Positions 26,106 to 32,766 of a DNA stretch of 64,000 bases are shown piece by piece. A program made the position numbers and the translations under genes. Source of the stretch: an uncultured Oscillospiraceae bacterium. GTDB lineage: Bacteria; Bacillota; Clostridia; Oscillospirales; Oscillospiraceae. Positions within the stretch are counted from its first letter, which is position 1. Every line of letters begins with the position of its first letter. Under the pieces are notes generated by a model that did no database searches, had not been told where the DNA came from, and saw only the letters and a program-made list of their open reading frames with translations. The stretch spans positions 1-64,000 of the forward strand of contig CALWZP010000007.1 in NCBI GenBank assembly GCA_944386055.1. Direction: 5' to 3'.

Positions 26106-27413
26106 TTGAGCAACACAATGATCGCTGTGATCGGCATTATCATTTTGCTGATCCTCCTCGTGGCCGGTATGAATATCGGCGCGGCGATGATGGCGGTCGG
26201 CTTCTTCGGAGTGTGGTTCTTCCGCGGCTTCGGACCTGCTATGACCGTGTTCAACACCGTGCCTTTCACACAGGCCACGAACTATTCCTACGCCGTCATC
26301 CCGCTGTTCGTCTTGATGGGACAGTTCGCATTTATGTCAGGCATATCGTCGGATCTGTTTGACTTTGCGAACAAGTGGCTGGGCAGCCTGCGCGGCGGTC
26401 TGGCCATGGCTACCGTGGCCGCCTGCGCCGCCTTCTCCGCCATCTGCGGTTCCACCGCCGCCACCGCCGCCACCATGGGCGTCGTGGCTCTGCCCGAGAT
26501 GCGCAAGTACAACTATGACGACGGTCTGGCCTGCGGCTCCATCGCCGCCGGCGGTACCCTGGGCATCCTGATCCCGCCCTCCACCGGCTTCATCATCTAC
26601 GGTATCGTGGCCGGCCAGTCCATCGGCGCGCTGTTCGCCGCCGGCATCATCCCCGGCATCATCCTGGCCATCTGCTACATCATCGCCATCGCCATCACCG
26701 TCCATGTCAAGCCTTCTCTGGCGCCCAAGAACGAGATCAAGTTCAGCTGGAAGGAGAAGTTCATCGCCATCAAGGGCGCTCTGGGCATGGTCATCCTGTT
26801 CGCCATCGTCATCGGCGGCATGTTCTCCGGCCTGCTGTCCGCCAACGAGGCCTCCTGCATCGGCGCCTTCGTGGGCCTGCTGTTCATGGCCTTTAAGCGT
26901 CAGCTGACCTGGAAGAACTTCATCGCCTGCCTGCGCGACACCCTGAAGACCACCGGTATGGTGCTCTTCATCCTGATCGGCGCCTATGTGTTCGGTCAGT
27001 TCCTGGCCTTCAGCCGTCTGCCCATGACCATGGCCGACTGGATCACCGGTCTGGGCGTGAACCGCTACATTGTTCTGATCGCCGTCATCATCATGTATGT
27101 CATCCTGGGCTGCTTCATGGACTCTCTGGCCATGGTTATGCTGACCGTGCCCATCTTCCAGCCCATCATGGAGGCCCTGGGCTTCGACATGGTCTGGTAC
27201 GGCGTGATCATGATCATGGTCATGGAGTGCGGCCTGATCACTCCTCCCGTGGGCATGAATGTGTACATCGTGGCCGGCGTGGCAAAGGATGTCCCGCTGA
27301 TGAAGATATTCAAAGGCGTGGCGCCCATGGTGGGCGGCATGATCGTGGCCATCATCATCAATATCATCTGGCCCGATATCGCCCTGTTCCTGCCCAACCA
27401 TGTCAGCACCTGA
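26106..27413 (+). CDS. TRAP transporter large membrane subunit (DctM type)
   Basis: I choose TTG 26106 (LSNTMIAVIG; GGGGG 8 bases upstream) over the frame's earlier ATG, which lies in leader DNA. The 435-residue product has about 12 membrane helices. Signature stretches of the DctM family are visible (AACAAFSAICGSTAATAATMGVVALPEM, then GSIAAGGTLGILIPPST, then ITPPVGMNVYIV). It carries the sodium- or proton-driven transport path and works with the DctP and DctQ genes that follow. The order M-P-Q is less common than P-Q-M. Confidence 0.93.
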   Translation: MSNTMIAVIGIIILLILLVAGMNIGAAMMAVGFFGVWFFRGFGPAMTVFNTVPFTQATNYSYAVIPLFVLMGQFAFMSGISSDLFDFANKWLGSLRGGLAMATVAACAAFSAICGSTAATAATMGVVALPEMRKYNYDDGLACGSIAAGGTLGILIPPSTGFIIYGIVAGQSIGALFAAGIIPGIILAICYIIAIAITVHVKPSLAPKNEIKFSWKEKFIAIKGALGMVILFAIVIGGMFSGLLSANEASCIGAFVGLLFMAFKRQLTWKNFIACLRDTLKTTGMVLFILIGAYVFGQFLAFSRLPMTMADWITGLGVNRYIVLIAVIIMYVILGCFMDSLAMVMLTVPIFQPIMEALGFDMVWYGVIMIMVMECGLITPPVGMNVYIVAGVAKDVPLMKIFKGVAPMVGGMIVAIIINIIWPDIALFLPNHVST

Positions 27414-27497
27414 TTTGGCCCGTTATCTCCGCCCTTCACTTTGTGAGACCCCTGGAAGAGGGAAAAAATAAAATCTGATTAACAGGAGGAAAAAAGA

Positions 27498-28736
27498 ATG
27501 AAACTGCGCAAGATTCTTGCCCTGGTCATGGCCATGGCCATGTGCCTGGCGCTGCTTACCGCCTGCGGCGGCGGCGGCGAAACTCAGAACACTGGTTCCG
27601 GCACCGAGACCAACACCGGCACTGCCGACGGCACCCTGCCCGGCGACGGCACCGACTATGAGATCATCGTCACCAACCACGACTCCGAGATCTCCAAGGG
27701 CGCTCAGTTCATGGACGACCTGGGCGCGCTGATGAGCGACTATGTCGCCAACAACTCTCAGGACACCCTGACTGTCACCGTGTTCAACGGCGGCTCTCTG
27801 TACGGCGGCGGCGAGTCCTTCGGCGCGGTCGAGGCCGGCAATGCCGACATGGCCTGGGGCGCTGCGGCCTTCTACTCCGGCCAGTTCCCCATCTCCGAGT
27901 TCATCCAGCTGCCCCTGAACGGCATCAACTCCGCCCAGATGGGCTCCAAGGTCTTCATGGACATGGCCGCTGAGATCCCCGATGCCGCTGCCGAGTGGGA
28001 GACCGTCAAGATCATCGCCCTGCAGGGCAACTGCCCCGGCATCCTGTCCACCACCGCTGCCTATGGCAAGATCGAGACTGCTGATGACCTGAACGGCCTG
28101 CAGTTCCGCACCGCCGGCACCACCGCCGGCCTGTGGGTCGCGGCTGTCGGCATGGTGCCCGTGACCGTGTCCACCTCCGATACCTATGAGTACCTGGAGA
28201 AGAACATCGTCAACGGCTGCATGAACGACTGGCACAACATCGACTGCTTCAACCTGTACGATGTTATCGGCTACACCATGGACTACTGCGTGTCCACCTC
28301 CCCCTGCTTCATCATCATGAACCAGGCCAAGTATGACAGCTTCCCCCAGCACATCAAGGACGCCATCGACCTGTACTCCGGCGCTTATGCCGCTGACATG
28401 GCCGGCTGGTACTGGGACACCTGCGTGTTCACCACCGCCGCTGAGATGGAGGCTGCCGGCATCGAGATCTATGAGCCCAGCGAGGAGCTGCTGGCCTTCA
28501 TGACCTCCGACGACATCAAGAACCAGGTCCACAGCGAGTACATCTCCTATCTGGACAGCTATGGTCTGGACGGCCAGGCCATCTATGACCAGTGCATGGC
28601 CATCGTTGACAAGTATGCCGCTGAGTATGCCAATGTCTACGACACCGAGTTCGCCATCGAGGATTGGGCCACTTCCGATGTGGCTCAGGCCGACCTGCAG
28701 GCCAACGCCGACGCTCTGGGCATCACCCTGGAGTAA
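27498..28736 (+). CDS. TRAP transporter substrate-binding lipoprotein (DctP type)
   Basis: The 412-residue product has a lipoprotein signal with lipobox LLTAC (C23) and a Gly/Thr-rich linker. The DctP fold follows (VTVFNGGSLYGGGESFGAVEAGNADMAWG, then GLQFRTAGTTAGLWVAAVG). The arginine of LQFRTAG is where DctP proteins usually hold a substrate carboxylate, so a small carboxylic acid is the likely ligand. AGGAGG precedes the ATG. Codon use is strongly biased, as in the molybdoenzyme genes, suggesting high expression. Confidence 0.93.
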   Translation: MKLRKILALVMAMAMCLALLTACGGGGETQNTGSGTETNTGTADGTLPGDGTDYEIIVTNHDSEISKGAQFMDDLGALMSDYVANNSQDTLTVTVFNGGSLYGGGESFGAVEAGNADMAWGAAAFYSGQFPISEFIQLPLNGINSAQMGSKVFMDMAAEIPDAAAEWETVKIIALQGNCPGILSTTAAYGKIETADDLNGLQFRTAGTTAGLWVAAVGMVPVTVSTSDTYEYLEKNIVNGCMNDWHNIDCFNLYDVIGYTMDYCVSTSPCFIIMNQAKYDSFPQHIKDAIDLYSGAYAADMAGWYWDTCVFTTAAEMEAAGIEIYEPSEELLAFMTSDDIKNQVHSEYISYLDSYGLDGQAIYDQCMAIVDKYAAEYANVYDTEFAIEDWATSDVAQADLQANADALGITLE

Positions 28737-28795
28737 GTTGACCTGACCCCGGTTCCCACGGAGCCGGAGCAATAATCCGCAACATGTCCGGCGGC

Positions 28796-28815
28796 GGGGC
28801 GAGGCCCCTCGCCCC
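28796..28815 (+). other. Intercistronic hairpin after the binding-protein gene
   Basis: GGGGCGAGG and CCTCGCCCC form a tight GC stem with a 2-nt loop and no T-run, in the 149-bp gap before the DctQ gene. Such hairpins often protect the binding-protein message and lower expression of the next gene; that role is inferred. Confidence 0.5.
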
Positions 28816-28885
28816 GCCCCGCCGCGGCATAAAATCCCCGTTCCAATTCGTCAAGGGATTTTACAGGGAGGACGATTGATAAACT

Positions 28886-29407
28886 ATGCATGCATTTACG
28901 AAAGTCACGGATAAGATCTGCGAGTATATCAGCTATATCTCCATGGTGGTTATCGCGTTCATCATGTTCTTCAATGTGATCTGCGTGGTGGCCCGCTATG
29001 TGGGCTATAACATCACCGGCGGCGTCGAGGTCACCCAGGTGATGCTGAGCGCGCTGATCTTCTCCTCCTGGGCCTATGTGCAGACCCAGCACGGGCACAT
29101 CCATGTGACCATGTTCCTGAGCATGATGCCCACCAAGCTGCGCTTCTTCCTGTTCACCGTCACCTCTCTGCTGACCACGGTCACGCTGCTGTTTGCCACC
29201 GTGTCCGTGTTCCAGGAGATGGTCGCGCTGATCACCACGAAGCACACTTCTACCGCGAATCTGCTGATTCCCTACTGGCCCTTCTATCTCATCGAGGGCG
29301 TCTCCTTCGCTATGTTCTCCGTCGTTCTGCTGCGCGACGCCATCAAGGCCGGCATCGCCATGTTCAACGAGGAGATGGCCAAGGAAGTGCAGGCTTTCTG
29401 GGTGTAA
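28886..29407 (+). CDS. TRAP transporter small membrane subunit (DctQ type)
   Basis: A 173-residue protein with four membrane helices (MVVIAFIMFFNVICVVARY, then VMLSALIFSSWAYVQ, then LRFFLFTVTSLLTTVTLLF, then WPFYLIEGVSFAMFSVVLL). The HGHIHVTMF stretch between helices 2 and 3 is characteristic of DctQ. It completes the tripartite transporter with the DctM and DctP proteins. Confidence 0.9.
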   Translation: MHAFTKVTDKICEYISYISMVVIAFIMFFNVICVVARYVGYNITGGVEVTQVMLSALIFSSWAYVQTQHGHIHVTMFLSMMPTKLRFFLFTVTSLLTTVTLLFATVSVFQEMVALITTKHTSTANLLIPYWPFYLIEGVSFAMFSVVLLRDAIKAGIAMFNEEMAKEVQAFWV

Positions 29408-29457
29408 TCCCAGCCATAACCTTGCCTGATCATGACACACCGTTCCGGGTGTCATAT

Positions 29458-29513
29458 AAAAACCGGCAAGGCCAGACAGAGAAACCATTCTCTGCCGGGT
29501 CTTGCCGGTTTTT
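29458..29513 (+). terminator. Terminator of the TRAP operon
   Basis: AAAAACCGGCAAG (29458-29470) pairs with CTTGCCGGTTTTT (29501-29513). An inner AGAGAA/TTCTCT stem closes the loop. Confidence 0.85.
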
Positions 29514-29820
29514 GCTTTTTATGCGCGGGTCCCAGACCCGCCCGTCCCGCCCTCCGTAGGGGCCGGTTCCCCTATTGGCCCGCCGTCCTCTGTTCTTTTG
29601 TAGGGGCGGGTCCCAGACACGCCCGTCGCCCCTGCCTGTGGCGCCTGGGAAGGTGAATCGGCCCAACGGGCCGAGAGAGACTGGCCTGGGCCACGCCCCC
29701 CGCATGCCCCTTCGTAGGGGCGGCCTTTGGCCGCCCGGTGGGGGTGTGGGGGCACCGCCCCCACGCGGGTCATAGGGGCGGAGCCCCTATCCCGAAATTG
29801 GATGGCGGGTGGGTTTAGAA

Positions 29821-29885
29821 AAAATTTCGCCCCATGGGCGAGGTACTTTCTCCGCGCGGAGAAAGTAAGCAAAGACGCGCACAGG
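29821..29885 (+). repeat. Hairpin repeat, copy A
   Basis: TTTCGCCCCATGGGCGAGG, then a perfect 22-bp palindrome (29845-29866; arm ACTTTCTCCGC), then AAGCAAAGACGCGC. Copies B and C share the order: a CGCC/GGCGAG mini-stem, a CTTTCT/AGAAAG palindrome, and CAAAGA. Confidence 0.7.
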
Positions 29886-29892
29886 GGGCGGG

Positions 29893-29960
29893 GAATTTCG
29901 CTCCCCGGGGCGAGTGACTTTCTGGACGGCCAGAAAGTCACCAAAGAGCCGCTCAGGGGG
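29893..29960 (+). repeat. Hairpin repeat, copy B
   Basis: Direct copy of the same element: TTTCGCTCCCCGGGGCGA, then GTGACTTTCTGG/CCAGAAAGTCAC (29914-29925, 29930-29941), then CAAAGAGCCGC. The palindrome sequence differs from copy A in compensated positions, so structure rather than sequence is kept. Confidence 0.7.
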
Positions 29961-30340
29961 CGCGGGCACGGAGACCGCGCCCTCCGCTGTGCTGCCGGGC
30001 GGGTCTCCTCACGCCCCGCTCCCCCTGAGAACCCCCGTTTACGAGGGACGGGGACCCGTATCGAGGGCTTGGCGGCTGCAACCGGCGCGAGGGGATCGAA
30101 TGGCGGGGCGCTCCCCCTTCCGGCCCACTGGGGCCTGGCCTGGGTGGAGGACACCAGCCTTTGCGCCCGCTGGGTGCGCCTGCCCTGGCACATCCCACCG
30201 GGCAGGGCGGTAGGGTGGGGAGCGGGACTTTCTGCGCTGGGACGGGAGCTGGGGGTGCGGGGCGGAGGTTTTCGCGTTTGACGGATACCCTGGCGTCCTC
30301 GGCGCTGCGCGCCATCGGTTCGCGGGGGCGTCTCAAAAAA

Positions 30341-30388
30341 CCTCCCTTGAAAAGGGAGGTGGCACGGCGAAGCCGTGACGGAGGGTTT
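30341..30388 (+). repeat. Gut-Firmicute type intergenic repeat, copy 1
   Basis: CCTCCCTT-GAA-AAGGGAGG, then CACGGC-GAA-GCCGTG, then ACGGAGGGTTT: two small hairpins and a closing GGAGGG. It forms an inverted pair with 30430-30480. Confidence 0.65.
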
Positions 30389-30429
30389 CTTTGCTTCGGT
30401 CCATCTCCGCAGCCCCGGCAGAAGAGGAG

Positions 30430-30480
30430 AAACCCCCAGCCGCCGCCTTCGGCGGCGACAGCCCCCTTTTCAAGGGGGCT
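30430..30480 (-). repeat. Gut-Firmicute type intergenic repeat, copy 2 (inverted)
   Basis: On the minus strand it reads GCCCCCTT-GAA-AAGGGGGC, then CGCCGCC-GAA-GGCGGCG, then CTGGGGGTTT. The layout is the same as copy 1, with compensated stem changes. Confidence 0.65.
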
Positions 30481-30719
30481 TGGACGATCATACCCGCCGC
30501 GCCCCACGCAAGCTGTCCCCGATAGAGGGGCGGATCTCATCCGCCCGCATATCCCCGCCCCAGGTCACTGCCGCGGTAAGGCGCTCCCCCGTCGGGAGCA
30601 CCAGGGAAACGATCTCCGCCAGGGGGCGGTAGCAGGCGGGAGAGAGTCCATCCGATTTTGATGCGCCGATGCCAAACGGCACCAACCCCCAGGTCCTCAT
30701 GAAAGGAGATCCTTAAGAA

Positions 30720-30790
30720 CCATTCGGTTCTTAAGCGCATCTTTGGTTCCTTTCTGCGCGCGCAGAAAGGAACTCGCTCTCAGGCGAAAC
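30720..30790 (-). repeat. Hairpin repeat, copy C (inverted)
   Basis: On the minus strand: TTTCGCCTGAGAGCGAG, a perfect 28-bp palindrome (30746-30773; arm GTTCCTTTCTGCGC), CAAAGATGCGC. A further CTTAAGAACC/GGTTCTTAAG stem (30712-30735) adjoins it. Confidence 0.65.
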
Positions 30791-30959
30791 AACAGCATGA
30801 GACTCAGGACAGCGGGACACCCGCGATAGGAGGACCCGCCAGGCGGACGGATGCTGTCCGCCCCTGCGCAGAATACTTCGCCCTCAGGCGAAAAACGACA
30901 CAGAGCTCAGGGCCGCGGACCGCCCCCAGCAGAAGACCGCGCCCCGCCAGGGGGATCGC

Positions 30960-32540
30960 TCACCCCCTGGCCACCGCCTCCGCCACCCGGATGCCGTCCA
31001 CGGCGGCGGACACAATGCCCCCGGCATAGCCCGCCCCCTCGCCGCAGGGATACAGGCCCCGGAGGGGGGACTGAAGGGTGCCGTCCCGGAGAATGCGCAC
31101 CGGGGAGGAGGAGCGGCTCTCCACACCGGTGAGGACGGCGTCCGCCCGGGCAAATCCGTGCAGCTTCCGGTCCAGCAGGGGCAGCGCCAGACGCAGGGTC
31201 TCCCCCGCGAAGCCGGGCAGGCAGCGGTGGAGATCGGTCCACATCACCCCGGGGCGATAGGTGGGCAGGATGTCCCCCGGCCCCGCGGAGGGCCGCCGGG
31301 CCAGAAAGTCCCCCGCCAGTTGGGCGGGCGCTGCCCCCCCGCGGCCGCCTGCTTCCCAGGCGGCACGCTCCAGCGCCTCCTGCCAGGCGATCCCGGCCAG
31401 CGGGGAGGAGTCGGGGAAATCGGCGGGAGTGACCCCCACCAGCAGTCCGCCGTTGATGTTCCGCCCGTCCCGGGCCCGCAGGCTCATGCCGTTGGTCACC
31501 ACCTGTCCCTCTCCCGAGGCGGCGGCCACCACCTGCCCGCCCGGGCACACGCAGAAGGAGAAGGCGGAGCGTCCGTTGGGGAGATGACAGCTGAGCTTAT
31601 AGTCTGTGGGGGGCAGCCGCTCCCACATGGGGCCATACTGGGCCAGACCCATGTCTGCCTGGAGATGCTCGATGCGTACCCCGATGGCGAAGGGCTTGGC
31701 CTCCATGGGCACTCCGGCGGCGTACAGCATCCGGAAGGTGTCCCGGGCGGAGTGGCCCGGGGCCAGCACCAGGGCGTCGCAGGGCAGCTCCTCCCGCCCG
31801 CCGGAGGCGGAGACCGTCACCCCGGTCAGCCGCCCCTCCGATACCCTCAGCCCGTCCAGCCGGCAGCGGAAGCGCACCTGGCAGCCCAGGGCGATGAGCT
31901 CCTCCCGCAGGGATGCCACCACCCGGCGCAGCAGGTCGGTGCCGATGTGGGGCTTATGGGACCAGAGGATGTCCTCCGGAGCGCCGAAGGCGGTGAAGGT
32001 CTCCAGCACCTGGGCGATGCGGGGATCGTGGGTGCCGGTGGTGAGCTTGCCGTCGGAGAAGGTGCCCGCGCCCCCCTCGCCGAACTGGACATTGGACTCC
32101 GGGTCCAGGCTGCCGCCCGCCCAGAACCGCTCCACCGCGGCGGTCCGGCGGTCCACCGGGTCTCCCCGCTCCAGCACCACGCAGGGCACTCCCGCCCGGG
32201 CCAGGAACAGGGCGGCGAACAGCCCCGCCGGTCCCATCCCCACCACCACCGGCATCCAGGGGGAGCGGCGGCATACCGGGGGAAACACATAGGGCGCGGG
32301 CTCAAACCGGGTGACATTCCCCTTCCCCGAGCGGCGCACTGCCGCCTCCTCATCAGGGAGGGCGCACTCCACGGTACAGACATAGTGGATGTCGGATTTT
32401 TTCCGGGCGTCGATGGACTGCCGCCGCAGGGTGAAGTCCTTCAGGGCCTCCGGCGGCACCCCCAGCAGCCGGGCGGCCTTGCGCCGCAGCGCCTCGGGGC
32501 CTGCATCCAGGGGCAGCGTCAGACCGGTGATGCGGAGCAT
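30960..32540 (-). CDS. FAD-dependent dehydrogenase-like protein (COG2509 type)
   Basis: Start ATG 32540. The 526-residue protein has an N-terminal ~90-residue cap with LRRQSIDARKKSDIHYVCTVE. An FAD Rossmann motif follows (VVVGMGPAGLFAALFLARAGVPCVVLERG), then a long FAD domain (GEGGAGTFSDGKLTTG, then LYPCGEGAGYAGGIVSAAVDG). This layout is that of the broadly conserved uncharacterised FAD protein of Firmicutes. Substrate and partner are unknown. The gene is divergent from polA. Confidence 0.88.
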   Translation of the reverse strand: MLRITGLTLPLDAGPEALRRKAARLLGVPPEALKDFTLRRQSIDARKKSDIHYVCTVECALPDEEAAVRRSGKGNVTRFEPAPYVFPPVCRRSPWMPVVVGMGPAGLFAALFLARAGVPCVVLERGDPVDRRTAAVERFWAGGSLDPESNVQFGEGGAGTFSDGKLTTGTHDPRIAQVLETFTAFGAPEDILWSHKPHIGTDLLRRVVASLREELIALGCQVRFRCRLDGLRVSEGRLTGVTVSASGGREELPCDALVLAPGHSARDTFRMLYAAGVPMEAKPFAIGVRIEHLQADMGLAQYGPMWERLPPTDYKLSCHLPNGRSAFSFCVCPGGQVVAAASGEGQVVTNGMSLRARDGRNINGGLLVGVTPADFPDSSPLAGIAWQEALERAAWEAGGRGGAAPAQLAGDFLARRPSAGPGDILPTYRPGVMWTDLHRCLPGFAGETLRLALPLLDRKLHGFARADAVLTGVESRSSSPVRILRDGTLQSPLRGLYPCGEGAGYAGGIVSAAVDGIRVAEAVARG

Positions 32541-32685
32541 GGCGCCCCCTCCTCTCTGTGGTAAACTGCGGCGGCGCAGGTCTGCCGCCTGCGCCGCGCG
32601 GCATCGGTGTGTGACATTATAGCATATCTCCGGCGGAAACGCCAGACAGGGCCCGGACCGGCAGGGGGAGATTTTCCCGCCGCCC

Positions 32686-32714
32686 TTGTCAGCGGGGGGA
32701 AAAACGCATATAAT
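32686..32714 (+). promoter_or_regulatory. SigmaA promoter of polA
   Basis: TTGTCA (32686-32691), 17-bp spacer, TATAAT (32709-32714), about 50 bp before the polA start. Confidence 0.8.
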
Positions 32715-32766
32715 AGCATCTGTATGAGAACTTCCGGACATGCCCGGAGGAAGGGAGAACACACCC

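Larger units (their letters stand above)
29520..30959. repeat. 1.4-kb non-coding block of dispersed repeats
   Basis: No convincing gene is present. The block contains several units beginning TAGGGGC (near 29550, 29602, 29716, 29772), three copies of a hairpin element and an inverted pair of another ~50-bp element, listed separately. Long frames across it are GC-rich and of the kind often mis-annotated in related genomes. It separates the TRAP operon from the housekeeping gene block. Confidence 0.7.

Noticed and set aside
29727-30281. 184-residue plus-strand frame in the repeat block
   Set aside because: It runs through three hairpin or palindromic repeats and reads differently in each copy; such frames are typical false genes over dispersed repeats.
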